From positions 149,817 through 213,816 of the forward strand of contig NZ_JAKKFD010000021.1 in the NCBI RefSeq assembly GCF_022229005.1: 64,000 nt of DNA, given 5' to 3'. This document shows positions 1-8,617 of this stretch, in pieces. Each line of letters begins with the position of its first letter. The first letter of the stretch is position 1. Source of the stretch: Micromonospora trifolii (GTDB taxonomy: Bacteria; Actinomycetota; Actinomycetes; Mycobacteriales; Micromonosporaceae). The position numbers were made by a program, and so were the translations under genes. The notes beneath the pieces are model-generated. The model ran no database searches, was not told the origin of the DNA, and worked only from the letters and a program-made list of their open reading frames with translations.

Positions 1-39
1 ACGTACCCACGGCGGCTTCACAGTCAGTTGAGCGTCCCG

Positions 40-2091
40 CTAGCGCTGGTCGGGGCGTTGCCGGGCGAACGCGTCGCGCTTGCCCCAACGGCCGGGGATG
101 TCCAGGAGCGCGATCCGCCCGAAGGTGGTGGGCAACGCCGGGTCCACGGCCAGGTGGTCATCGTGCGGGTTGATGCCGAGCATGGTGCGGATCAGCAGCA
201 TGGTGGCGCCGCTGGACCACGCCTGCGGACTGCCGGCGGTCGGGTACCGGATCGGGAACCGTGTGGTCTCGCGGTCGAACCCGCCGAACGCCTCGGGTAG
301 CCGACCCTCGAAGTAGGTGGCGGCGGAGAGGATGCCCTCGGCGATGCGGGCCGCCTCGTTGCTGAACCCGTAGCGGCGCAGACCCCAGGCGATGAACGAG
401 TTGTCGAACGGCCAGACCGTGCCGTTGTGGTAGCCGAGCGGGTTGTAGCGGCGCTGCCCCTCGGCGAACGTCCGCACCCCCCAGCCGGAGAACAGCGCAG
501 GACCCATCAGGTGCTCGACCACCCGGGGAGCCCGCTCCGGTGGCACGATGCCGCTCCACAACAGGTGCCCGATGTTGGAGGACAGGCTGTCCACGGGAGT
601 GCCGTCGTGGTCGAGCGCGAGGGCGTAGAAGCCGCGGTCCTCCAGCCAGAAGTCCCGGTTGAACCGCTCGTACAGGGCCGCCGCCTCGCTCTCCAGCCGA
701 TCGGCGAAGGCAGGATCACCCCAGAAGGTACGGGCCAGCCGTGCTCCTCGGATCTTCGCGTCGTAGGCGTACCCCTGGGTTTCGCAGGTGGCCCTCGGGA
801 AGCCCGGCAGCCGGCCGTCGGCGTAGGAGATGCTGTCCCAGGAGTCCTTCCAGCACTGGTTGTCCAGCCCGGTGGCGCGGTTGCGTCGCTGGTACCAGAC
901 GTAGCCGGTGGAGGTCAGGTCCGCGTACCTGTCGATCCAGGCCAGGGCCGCGCGGGCCTCCTGCTCCAACTCTGTCACCAGCGCGGTGTCGCCGCTCCAG
1001 CGCTCGTACTCGTCGAGCAGCACCACGAACAGTGGTGAGGCGTCCACAGTGCCGTAGTAGGGGGAGTGTGGCTGCTCCTCGAACGCTGCCGACTCCCCGT
1101 AGCGCAACTCGTGCAGGATCCGGCCCGGGTCCTCCTCCAGCACGTCGTCGCTCCGGGCACCCTGCAGCGACGCGAGGATCCGCAGCGTCGGTGGGGTCAG
1201 CGACGGGGTGACCGGCAGGGTCTGCAAGCAGGTCAACAGGCTGTCGCGGCCGAACAGGGTCATGAACCAGGGCAGCCCGGCCGCGGGCACGCTCGCGCCG
1301 CTGAGAGAGAGCGGCGCGAAGCGCAGCGCCGCCAGGTCCACCAGGCTGCGGTGGTAGACCTGCTGGAGGCCGACGCTCTCGGTGTCCAGGGTCGGGGCCG
1401 CGGCGACCCACGCCTGCACGCTCCTCGGCAGGGTGGAGTCGTCCGGCCGTAGGGCGCGCAGGGCGGCGCGCAGGTCGACGCCGTCCGGACGCAACGCCAG
1501 CATGGCGGCCTGCAACCGGGTCGACCACTGCTGCCCGGGGCGCAGCCGGACCGCGAACCGGAGGCCGCCCCTGTCGAACTCCGCTGGCTCACTCGCCGAC
1601 ACGACGACCTCACGGCGGTAGGTGCCGCGCCGGTAGCCCAGCCGCAACTCGTTCGGGCCGACGTGCGTGTAGTGCTCGCCGCTCTTGTCGCCGATGTCGA
1701 ACTTGATCTCGAAAATGTCGGCGAAGTCGGCCGCCACCTCCAGGCGCACGTCGAGCGTCATGTCCCGCTCGCCGTAATTGAAGATCGTCAGCGACTCGGT
1801 GAGGTCTGGGCCGATGCGCCGACGTCGAATGGCCGACACGTCGGCCTCCACGTAGTCCACCGCCGCGCCCGGCACCACGAAGAACGTGACCTCGAAGTAC
1901 TGGCTGTCGTCCACCGACAGAGCTGTCATGCACTCGCCGTTGACGGTGAGCCGCCAGCGGGACAGGAATCGCGTGTCGGCGGCGAAGAGGCCGACCGGGG
2001 TGCTCGGGGAGGACGCCACGTCGCCGGCGGTGTCGGACACCATGAAGGTGTTCCCGTCGATGCACGCCACGGTGCCCGCGATGTCCCTCAT
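40..2091 (-). CDS. Amylo-alpha-1,6-glucosidase / glycogen debranching-type protein
   Basis: A 683-residue cytosolic protein of the bacterial glycogen-debranching family. An N-terminal beta-rich domain (about residues 1-200) precedes an (alpha/alpha)6 barrel of the MGH1/GH63-like type (about 250-660). Visible barrel motifs are GRDSLLT near 280, CWKDSWDSI near 412 and GYHNGTVWPFDNS near 550, which form the active-site funnel in this family. It probably hydrolyses alpha-1,6 branches or a related alpha-glucan, but the exact substrate cannot be read from sequence. It lies 3 bases downstream of the SCP2 gene, so the two are probably co-transcribed. The ATG start at 2091 keeps the full N-terminal domain. 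Confidence 0.88.
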   Translation of the reverse strand: MRDIAGTVACIDGNTFMVSDTAGDVASSPSTPVGLFAADTRFLSRWRLTVNGECMTALSVDDSQYFEVTFFVVPGAAVDYVEADVSAIRRRRIGPDLTESLTIFNYGERDMTLDVRLEVAADFADIFEIKFDIGDKSGEHYTHVGPNELRLGYRRGTYRREVVVSASEPAEFDRGGLRFAVRLRPGQQWSTRLQAAMLALRPDGVDLRAALRALRPDDSTLPRSVQAWVAAAPTLDTESVGLQQVYHRSLVDLAALRFAPLSLSGASVPAAGLPWFMTLFGRDSLLTCLQTLPVTPSLTPPTLRILASLQGARSDDVLEEDPGRILHELRYGESAAFEEQPHSPYYGTVDASPLFVVLLDEYERWSGDTALVTELEQEARAALAWIDRYADLTSTGYVWYQRRNRATGLDNQCWKDSWDSISYADGRLPGFPRATCETQGYAYDAKIRGARLARTFWGDPAFADRLESEAAALYERFNRDFWLEDRGFYALALDHDGTPVDSLSSNIGHLLWSGIVPPERAPRVVEHLMGPALFSGWGVRTFAEGQRRYNPLGYHNGTVWPFDNSFIAWGLRRYGFSNEAARIAEGILSAATYFEGRLPEAFGGFDRETTRFPIRYPTAGSPQAWSSGATMLLIRTMLGINPHDDHLAVDPALPTTFGRIALLDIPGRWGKRDAFARQRPDQR

Positions 2092-2094
2092 CGG

Positions 2095-2457
2095 TCATGT
2101 CCCACTGTCGGGGTCGTCGCGCTGGAGCCGTCCGGGCTCTCGCGGAAACAGCCGCCCGATGCGCAACGCCAGGGCGAGGTCACCATCCACCATGATCTCG
2201 CCCCGGGTAATCGCGGCCAGCCCGTTCACCTCGCCTCGCGCCATCGCCTCCGCGACCTGCGCGGACACCTGGATCACAGTGGTGGCGGGGCCGCCGCTCC
2301 GGGTCACCCGCATCCGGCCATGATCGATGTCCAGCAGCCACTGCTCCAGGTGGCCGTCGTCGCGGATGTCGAATCGCACGCTGCCACAGACCTTGCTGAA
2401 CCGCGGATCCTGGCCAGCGACCGTCAGCCGCTCGAAGAAGGCGCTGGTCGCCGACAT
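2095..2457 (-). CDS. SCP2 sterol-binding domain protein
   Basis: A 120-residue protein matching the single-domain SCP2 fold: an amphipathic core with the pattern VRFDI..DG.....L.ID, followed by a hydrophobic helix containing GEIMVDGDLALALRIG. Family members bind lipids or acyl-CoA in a hydrophobic tunnel; no ligand can be assigned here. A strong ribosome site (GAGGAGGTG) sits just before the ATG. The gene ends 3 bases before the debranching-type gene, so the two look like one operon. Domain call is confident, cellular role is not. Confidence 0.8.
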   Translation of the reverse strand: MSATSAFFERLTVAGQDPRFSKVCGSVRFDIRDDGHLEQWLLDIDHGRMRVTRSGGPATTVIQVSAQVAEAMARGEVNGLAAITRGEIMVDGDLALALRIGRLFPREPGRLQRDDPDSGT

Positions 2458-2513
2458 CGCACCTCCTCGGGCGCTGGTAAGAGCGGATGCCGGCTACCCG
2501 GTGCCGCGCACTT

Positions 2514-2786
2514 CTAACGCCGGGCGGCGCCCTGGTCACGGTGCGAGCGAGAAGCGGGTCCAGGTGGTCGCGTCAGTGGTGACGAGGGCGCGACACTGAC
2601 CGCACAAACGAGCCGGCCGTACTCCCGGGCGAGCGTGAAGTGCTTTCCGTCGTCCCGGCTGACCAGCAGCCGGGCGCGGCGGTCGAGTTCGGTGCCCTCA
2701 CCGGGCGTGATCGCCAGCAGAGACCCGTCGGACCCCACAGTGAGGTCGTAGTGGGGCTGATCCGACAGCTCGGGCCAGAATCCGGG
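2514..2786 (-). pseudogene. Remnant of an Asp-box (BNR-like) protein end
   Basis: Directly after the stop codon of the secreted CnaB-like gene, the same frame stays open to 2514. It begins PGFWPELSDQPHYDL without a good start codon. It contains SRDDGKHF, a match to the Asp-box pattern S-x-D-x-G-x-x-F of beta-propeller repeats. The last 25 or so residues are low-complexity Arg/Pro. I read it as a decayed tail of a longer propeller protein. Alternatives are a short real protein from GTG/ATG codons inside it, or stop-codon read-through. It fills most of the otherwise gene-free stretch 2458-2786. Confidence 0.35.
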
Positions 2787-3797
2787 TCAGCCGAGGTTGA
2801 AGTCCACCACGACCGGCGTCCGTCGGACCCGCACGGGAGTCGCCGCGTCGAAGCCGGCGGCGTCGCGGTGCCAGACCGGCGGGGTGTACGCGCAGTCGCA
2901 GCGCAGCTTCACCCGCTGCCCCGGGAGCAGGCGCAGGGCGTACCCGGTGCCCACGTCCGCCACGCCGGCCAGGTCCCCGGTGGCCGCGTCGAACGCGATC
3001 ACCTGGGCGTAGGTGAGCAACTCGTCGACCCGTACCGCCCCGGTGAGCGGCGTCCCGGCGGGCAGCGCCTGATTCAGGGTCGCCGTCTGCTGGGCCCGGA
3101 CCCGCACCGGCCGCGCCTGCTGCCGACCGCCCACCCCGCCGGACCACACGGTGGCCAGCCCGGAGGCGGCGAACTGCACCGGCCAGTGGTACGGGCCGAG
3201 GCCGGTGATCGTGTAGCGGCCGTTCTCGTCGGTGGTCGGGCCGTGGTCGTCGTACTTCGGGTCCGGCACGTACGGCACCACCATGACCCGGGCGCGGGGG
3301 ACCGGAGCGCCGGTCGCCGCGTCGGTCACCACCCCGACGACGGTGCCGGGCGGGTCGAGCCGGACGTCCGGCACGCCGGTCACCGCGCCGGCGCGCACCT
3401 GGACCACCCGGGCCCGCTCGCGCTCACCGGTGCCGCCGTGTCGGCCGACCCACTGCCAGCCGTGCGTCGTCGTGTCGTAGGGGCGCACCAGCAGCCGGTA
3501 CCTCCCCGGGGCGACGTCGCCGGTCACCAGGACGCCCTGCTCGTCGGCGCAACCCCCGTACCGTCCGAGCTGGTCCTCGCCGAGGGTGACCGCCGCCAAC
3601 GCCGCGGCGTCCACCGGGACGAGCGCGGCGCAGGCCCGGGGGACCGGTGCGCCGGTCGTCGCGTCGCGGACCACGGTGCGGACACCGCCGGGCGCGGGCG
3701 ACGCGGGGGTACGTGCGGCGGCCGGCGGGGCGGCCTCCCCGACGAGCAGTGCGACGGCGATGGTGGCGGTCAGGTGGCGCAGCAGAGCGCGGCTCAT
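2787..3797 (-). CDS. Secreted CnaB / carboxypeptidase-regulatory-like protein
   Basis: A 336-residue exported protein. Residues 1-28 form a Sec-type signal peptide (MSRALLRH followed by a hydrophobic run and an AAA cleavage region). Two copies of an Ig-like carboxypeptidase-regulatory / CnaB beta-sandwich follow, each opening with V.DA.TGAPVPRA (near residues 45 and 165). A third weaker module covers about 245-336. There is no sortase signal or transmembrane anchor, so it is probably released or wall-associated. The ATG at 3797 was chosen over upstream in-frame codons because it begins the signal peptide and has AAAGGAC before it. The role is unknown. Confidence 0.75.
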   Translation of the reverse strand: MSRALLRHLTATIAVALLVGEAAPPAAARTPASPAPGGVRTVVRDATTGAPVPRACAALVPVDAAALAAVTLGEDQLGRYGGCADEQGVLVTGDVAPGRYRLLVRPYDTTTHGWQWVGRHGGTGERERARVVQVRAGAVTGVPDVRLDPPGTVVGVVTDAATGAPVPRARVMVVPYVPDPKYDDHGPTTDENGRYTITGLGPYHWPVQFAASGLATVWSGGVGGRQQARPVRVRAQQTATLNQALPAGTPLTGAVRVDELLTYAQVIAFDAATGDLAGVADVGTGYALRLLPGQRVKLRCDCAYTPPVWHRDAAGFDAATPVRVRRTPVVVDFNLG

Positions 3798-4038
3798 GGG
3801 GGTGTCCTTTCGACGGCGCGGTGGTTGGGCCGACGGTAACGGCGTTCTAGTGATCCAAATCGGTCCATGTCGCGATGTCGACCCGTTGCCGTGGGCGTTC
3901 CCGCCCACACCGACCGCATCGGACGTTCTGCCCCGAACCCGGCGCATGTGGCACCGGTACGACATAGCGTCACGGGGGCGGGACCACCGCCGCCCCCGCC
4001 GGCGGACCGGCGGCGACGCCCACCGGAAGGAACCGGAC

Positions 4039-4989
4039 ATGAGTCATGTCGATGCTGTGCTCCTGCCGGAGCTGGACGGGCCGGTGCCCGCCACGCTGCC
4101 GAGCGCGCTCGGCCTGCTGAGCCTGGCCCTCGGAGTGGGCGCGCTGGTCGCACCAAGGCCCATCGCGCGGCTGACCGGGGTGGACGACTCCCCGGTCGCG
4201 CGGGCCGTGCTTCCGGCCATCGGCCTCCGCGAGCTGGGCAGCGCCGCCGGCCTGCTCAGCGGCCGCCGCCCGGCCGGCTGGGCCTGGAGCCGGGTGGCCG
4301 GCGACGCCATGGACCTCACACTGCTCGGGCGGGCCCTCGCCGACCGTGGCGGTGAACGCCGTCACCGGGTCGCGCTGACCACCCTCGCCATCGCCGGCAT
4401 CACCGCCGTCGACGTGCTCGCCGCCGTACGCGTCGGCCGGGCTCGACGGGCCCGCGCCCGGGTGATCCGGATGCAGATCGCGGTGACGGTGAACCGGTCA
4501 CCCGCCGAGGCGTACCGGTTCTGGCGGGACATGGAGAACCTGCCCCGGTTCATGGCGCACCTGGAGTCCGTCCGCGCCGACGACCTGCGCCGTTCGCACT
4601 GGATCGCCCGTGGTCCGGCCGGTCACCGCGTCGAGTGGGACGCCGAGATCATCGACGACCAGCCGAACAAGTCGATCACCTGGCGTTCGCTGCCGGGGAC
4701 CCGGGTGCCCAACGCCGGGCGGGTCCGGTTCGTGCCCGCGCCCGGCGACCGGGGGACCGAGGTGCGGGTGGAGCTGCGCTACGCGCCGCCGGCCGGCGCG
4801 CTCGGCAGGGTGGTGGCGAAGCTCTTCGGCGAAGAACCCGAGCAGCAGGTCCGCGACGACCTGCGCCGGTTCAAGCAGGTCCTGGAGACCGGCGAGGTCG
4901 TCCGCTCCGAGGGCAGCCCCAACGGCATCTCCGTACGCCAACAGGCCATGCAGCGACCCGCCCAGCCGCTGCCGGCGTCCCGCCGCTGA
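4039..4989 (+). CDS. SRPBCC (polyketide cyclase/dehydrase-like) protein with membrane N-terminus
   Basis: A 316-residue protein. Residues 15-150 hold hydrophobic segments (LGLLSLALGVGALVA and a later ALTTLAIAGITAVDVLAA) that look like membrane helices. Residues 150-290 form a START/SRPBCC helix-grip domain beginning AVTVNRSPAEAYRFWRDMENLPRFM, typical of polyketide_cyc2 proteins. These domains bind hydrophobic ligands. The start has a clear GGAAGGA ribosome site. The zinc alcohol dehydrogenase begins 29 bases downstream, so the two are probably one operon; this pair suggests handling of a small toxic or hydrophobic substrate, which is inference. Confidence 0.78.
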   Translation: MSHVDAVLLPELDGPVPATLPSALGLLSLALGVGALVAPRPIARLTGVDDSPVARAVLPAIGLRELGSAAGLLSGRRPAGWAWSRVAGDAMDLTLLGRALADRGGERRHRVALTTLAIAGITAVDVLAAVRVGRARRARARVIRMQIAVTVNRSPAEAYRFWRDMENLPRFMAHLESVRADDLRRSHWIARGPAGHRVEWDAEIIDDQPNKSITWRSLPGTRVPNAGRVRFVPAPGDRGTEVRVELRYAPPAGALGRVVAKLFGEEPEQQVRDDLRRFKQVLETGEVVRSEGSPNGISVRQQAMQRPAQPLPASRR

Positions 4990-5018
4990 CCGCCCGAGCT
5001 CTCCGAAAGGGACCGAGA

Positions 5019-6191
5019 ATGAAGGCCACCGCCTGGATGGGCGCCGACAGCGTCAAGGTCGTCGACGTACCCGACCCGAAGATCATGAACGCCCGGGACG
5101 CGATCGTCCGGATCAGCACCACAGCGATCTGCGGCTCCGACCTGCACCTCTACCACGGTTACATTCCCGCGATGCGCAAGGGCGACATCCTCGGCCACGA
5201 GTTCATGGGCGAGGTGGTCGAGGTGGGCCCGCAGGTGCGCAACCTCAAGCCGGGCGACCGGGTGGTGGTGCCGTTCCCCATCGCCTGCGGGCACTGCTCG
5301 TCCTGCCAGCGCGGCCTCTACTCGGTCTGCGAGAACTCCAACCCGAACGCCGGCATCGCCGAAAAGATCATGGGGCACTCGCCGGCCGGCATCTTCGGCT
5401 ACTCGCACCTGCTCGGCGGGTACGCCGGCGGCCAGGCCGAGTACGCCAGGGTGCCGTTCGCCGACATCGGCCCGGTCAAGGTGCCCGACGAGATCAGTGA
5501 CGACCAGGCGGTCATGCTGGCCGACGTGTTCCCGACCGGCTACATGGGCGCCGAGATGTGCGACATCAAACCGGGGCAGGTGATTGCCGTCTGGGGCGCC
5601 GGGCCGGTCGGATTGCTCGCCGCGGCCAGCGCCCGGTTGCTCGGCGCGGAGCGGGTGATCGTCATCGACCGGTTCCCGTACCGGCTGCGGCTGGCCGAGG
5701 AGCACATCGACGCCGAGACGATCAACTACGAGGAAGCCGACGTGCTGGACACCCTCAACGAGATGACCGCCGGTCGGGGCCCCGACGCGTGCATCGACGC
5801 GGTGGGCCTGGAGGGCCACCACGGCAACGCCGCCATGTACGCCTACGACCGGGCGAAGCAGGTCGCGCGGGTCGAGACGGAGCGGCCGTTCGCGCTGCGG
5901 CAGGCGATCCTCGCCTGCCGCTCCGGCGGGGTGGTCTCGGTCGTCGGCGCGTACGGCGGCTTCGTCGACAAGTTCCCGATGGGCGCGTTCATGAACCGGT
6001 CGCTGATCATGCGGACCGGTCAGTGCCACGTCCAGCGCTACACCCGACCGCTGCTGGAGCGCATCCAGCGCGGTGAGATCGACCCGAGCTTCATCGTCAG
6101 CCACCGCATGCCGCTGCGCGACGCCCCGAAGGGCTACAAGATCTTCCAGAAGAAGCAGGACGACTGTACGAAGGTGCTGCTCAAGGTCTGA
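5019..6191 (+). CDS. Zinc-dependent alcohol dehydrogenase (formaldehyde-dehydrogenase-like MDR)
   Basis: A 390-residue medium-chain dehydrogenase. Catalytic zinc ligands are present as ICGSDLH (Cys) and GHEFMGEVVEVGP (His-Glu). A structural zinc lobe is shown by CGHCSSCQRGLYSVC, and the Rossmann motif GAGPVGLLAA lies mid-protein. The long insert between lobes and the C-terminal tail resemble glutathione-independent formaldehyde dehydrogenases and related NAD(P)-linked enzymes, so an aldehyde or alcohol substrate is likely but unproven. The ATG at 5019 has GAAAGGGA upstream. It follows the SRPBCC gene in the same direction. Confidence 0.88.
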   Translation: MKATAWMGADSVKVVDVPDPKIMNARDAIVRISTTAICGSDLHLYHGYIPAMRKGDILGHEFMGEVVEVGPQVRNLKPGDRVVVPFPIACGHCSSCQRGLYSVCENSNPNAGIAEKIMGHSPAGIFGYSHLLGGYAGGQAEYARVPFADIGPVKVPDEISDDQAVMLADVFPTGYMGAEMCDIKPGQVIAVWGAGPVGLLAAASARLLGAERVIVIDRFPYRLRLAEEHIDAETINYEEADVLDTLNEMTAGRGPDACIDAVGLEGHHGNAAMYAYDRAKQVARVETERPFALRQAILACRSGGVVSVVGAYGGFVDKFPMGAFMNRSLIMRTGQCHVQRYTRPLLERIQRGEIDPSFIVSHRMPLRDAPKGYKIFQKKQDDCTKVLLKV

Positions 6192-6238
6192 CTGGTGGAT
6201 CCAGCTCTGCGGTGGGGAGTGCTTCGCGCGCTGCCTTT

Positions 6239-6349
6239 GGAGCTGATGTCGCAAACGATTCGGTCCGGCTGACTTGGCTGCCTCTGCCGGAGAGCCCGGC
6301 GGCTTGGACGGGGTGGGGCCGGGGGTGATGTCGTCGACGATTCAGCTCC
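6239..6349. repeat. Compound repeat: inverted ends with internal direct repeats
   Basis: GGAGCTGA at 6239-6246 is inverted as TCAGCTCC at 6342-6349. Inside, 18-base direct repeats TGATGTCG-NNN-ACGATTC occur at 6244-6261 and 6326-6343, identical except for two of the three central bases. It occupies the 255-base gap between the alcohol dehydrogenase and the broken GNAT gene. It may be a dispersed repeat or a terminator; no gene is seen in it. Confidence 0.55.
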
Positions 6350-6434
6350 ACAGGAGCCGACCAGAGCCTCGGCTGTCAACGCTGGTCCCTCTGCGTGCGC
6401 ACGGCGCCGTACCCGGCCTTGGCTCGACGCGAGT

Positions 6435-6440
6435 TAGCGT
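6435..6440 (+). promoter_or_regulatory. -10 box TAGCGT of the GNAT remnant
   Basis: TAGCGT ends 6 bases before the ATG at 6447, the spacing seen for leaderless actinobacterial mRNAs. The promoter appears to have outlived the coding sequence. Confidence 0.45.
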
Positions 6441-6446
6441 GACGCC

Positions 6447-6864
6447 ATGGGAACTGGCGACATGTCGATGTCTGTCTCGGCCGATCTCACTGTCCGGCTA
6501 CGGCCGGTTGCCGAGCCCGACCTGGCGATGTTCCGGCGGTTCTGCACCGAGCCGGGCCTGATCGGGCTGGACTGGGCCGGCTTCCGGGACGCCGGCGCGC
6601 CGGCACGGCGGTTCGCCGTCGACGGCTACCTCGGCGAGGACGACGGACGGCTCGTCGTCGAGGTCGAACAGCCCGGCTCAGCGCATCCAGGCCGGCACCC
6701 ACCCCGAGAACGTCGCCGAGCAGCGGTCGTTGGAGAAGGCCGGCTTCCAGTTGGAAGGCGTCGTGCGGGCCAGCGAGTTCCGAGCTGGTCAGTGGCGCGA
6801 CGGCTACCTCTACAGCCGGTTGCGCGACGACCCGTCGCCGTGGGATGCGGCGACGGGAGGCTAG
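6447..6864 (+). pseudogene. GNAT acetyltransferase with internal deletion and frameshift
   Basis: The first 75 or so codons encode a GNAT N-terminus (LTVRLRPVAEPDLAMFRRF, then DDGRLVVEVEQ). From about 6676 the family signature continues in the next frame: QRIQAGTHPENVAEQRSLEKAGF, then a normal C-terminus ending at TAG 6864. The middle of the fold is missing, including the R/Q-x-x-G-x-G/A acetyl-CoA loop. I infer a deletion of roughly 50 codons that also shifted the frame. The uninterrupted frame instead runs on as a meaningless Arg-rich tail to 6926. The stop overlaps the stop of the convergent LD-carboxypeptidase gene. Confidence 0.75.
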
Positions 6865-7949
6865 CGCGGGCGGACTCCCGGCTCCACAGTGAGGGTCCCC
6901 GCTGCGGCGTCGATAGTGGCGCGTGAGCCCAGTGGAACGGTGAGCTGTCCGTTGCCGTGCCCCAGCCGTAGCCCGCCCAGGACCGGCACGCCAAGGTCGT
7001 ACAGGCGGTCCTTGAGCACCGCCGCCGCGTCCCACTCGCCCGGCTCACCGACGCTGTTGGTGATCTGGCCGATCACCACCCCGGCGACCCTGGACAGCAC
7101 GCCCACCCGGCGCAGTTCGGTCAGCATGCTGTCGATGCTGTACGGAGCCTCGTCCACGTCCTCGAAGAAGAGGATCGCGCCGTCGAACTTCGGGGAGTCC
7201 TCCGCGCCGAGCGAGGTGGAGATCAGCGTCAGGCAGCCGCCGAGCAGGGGCCCCGATGCTCGCCCCGGCACCACCACTGAAGCGGCTGTCTCGGCCGGGT
7301 CCCGGGAGATCGTGACGGGCGCGGTGCTCATCACCGCCCTGCGGAGCGCTTCGGCCGACTCGGGGCCGGTGCGGGCGTCACTCCAGTTGACCATGGGACC
7401 GTAGAAGGTGACCAGGCCGGTGTCGCGCCAGAGCTTGCCGTGGATGCTGGTGATGTCGCTGAAGCCGACGACCACCCGGGGGTCCCGGCGGAGAACGGAG
7501 ACGTCGATCTGGTCGACGATCCGTTGGGTGCCGTAACCACCTCTGGCGGCGAAGACGGCACGGATGCCCGGGTCGGTGAGGGCGGCGTTCAGGTCGGCCA
7601 GCCGTTGCGCGTCGGTGCCGGCCAGATAGCCGTACTTGGTGAAGACGTGCGTGCCCAGCTCGACCTCCAGGCCCCAGCTGCGCAGGATCTCGATGCCGCG
7701 GGCCATGTTCGTGGGGTCCGGCGTGCTGCCTGGTGAGACGACCCGGACCCGGTCACCGGGTGCCAGCGCCGGTGCCCGCAGGACGCGCTTCGCGCCAACC
7801 GGCGCGGCCTGCGCGGACGCGGTCTCCGCCGAGCCGACGAGCGCAGCGCCTCCGGCCGCCGCCGCTCCCATCCGCAGCACGCCTCGACGGGACAGGGGCA
7901 CCCGCGCGGGCCCCTTAATCGTGGCTGGGTCTGTTTCAGAAGTGGCCAC
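6861..7949 (-). CDS. Tat-exported LD-carboxypeptidase (peptidase S66)
   Basis: A 362-residue protein with a twin-arginine signal (SRRGVLRMG then an Ala/Gly-rich hydrophobic run ending near SAETASA). An S66 fold follows: the nucleophile-elbow region FAARGGYGTQRIVDQID and GFSDITSIHGKLW near the middle, and GGCLTLISTSLG plus a C-terminal LRLGHGNGQLTVPLG carrying the catalytic His. The family cleaves L,D- or peptide bonds in muropeptides or microcin-like compounds. I prefer GTG 7949 because GAGGGG precedes it by six bases; a GTG at 7991 adds 14 residues. Probably acts at the cell wall. Confidence 0.85.
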   Translation of the reverse strand: MATSETDPATIKGPARVPLSRRGVLRMGAAAAGGAALVGSAETASAQAAPVGAKRVLRAPALAPGDRVRVVSPGSTPDPTNMARGIEILRSWGLEVELGTHVFTKYGYLAGTDAQRLADLNAALTDPGIRAVFAARGGYGTQRIVDQIDVSVLRRDPRVVVGFSDITSIHGKLWRDTGLVTFYGPMVNWSDARTGPESAEALRRAVMSTAPVTISRDPAETAASVVVPGRASGPLLGGCLTLISTSLGAEDSPKFDGAILFFEDVDEAPYSIDSMLTELRRVGVLSRVAGVVIGQITNSVGEPGEWDAAAVLKDRLYDLGVPVLGGLRLGHGNGQLTVPLGSRATIDAAAGTLTVEPGVRPR

Positions 7950-8200
7950 CGGCGTCCCCTCATCGTGATCAGACGATGTACGAGCTGCCACAGCCTACGA
8001 CATTCATCGATGTCGGGCGGGGTCCACAAGGGACGGAAGCCACTCCGGCGTGACGTGACTGCTTCGTGAGGTACCGCCCGCCGATGGCGGGGAGTCCGGA
8101 TCCGCCCGTCACCCCGTTTGTGGCCAGGGAGCCTGGGAACTCGCCCCGTTCGTCAGCAGGCAGGCCTGAAGGCATGCCGACGAGACCGAAGGAGCGGGGC

Positions 8201-8587
8201 ATGGAGTACGAGCAGATGATCGCCACGGTACGACAGCGCGCGGGCCTCGGTGAGAACGAAGCCGTGCGGTCCATACAGGCCGTCCTGTCGGTGCTCGGCG
8301 AGCGGCTCGCCGGACAGGAGGCGGACAATTTGGCGGCACAGCTACCGGAGCGGCTGGACGCGTCGGTCACCCGTAATCCGCAGGGCCGCCGGTGGGACAT
8401 TGGTGAGTTCCTGAAGCACGTCGGCGACCGCGAACAGGTCGCGAACGCGGACCAGGTGCGTCAACACGCCCAGGCGGTGCTGCGTACCGTCGCCGAGGCG
8501 CTGAATGACGACGAGCGACACGACCTGCTCGCCCAGCTTCCCGGCGGCATCATCGACCTCTTCGGTGTGCCCACCCCGCGAGGCTGA
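8201..8587 (+). CDS. DUF2267 protein
   Basis: A 128-residue helical protein with the DUF2267 pattern: an N-terminal helix with MIATVRQRAGL, then two similar halves (AIQAVLSVLGERLAGQEADNLAAQLP and [23 protein letters not shown]). Function is unknown for the family, which is common in actinobacteria and often found near stress genes. The start has GAAGGAGC eight bases upstream. A second, more divergent DUF2267 protein lies at 40711-41139. The gene converges on the GCS2 ligase gene with only 30 bases between. Confidence 0.82.
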   Translation: MEYEQMIATVRQRAGLGENEAVRSIQAVLSVLGERLAGQEADNLAAQLPERLDASVTRNPQGRRWDIGEFLKHVGDREQVANADQVRQHAQAVLRTVAEALNDDERHDLLAQLPGGIIDLFGVPTPRG

Positions 8588-8617
8588 GCCCCGCGCCGAT
8601 CCGGCCAACCGGGGCGC

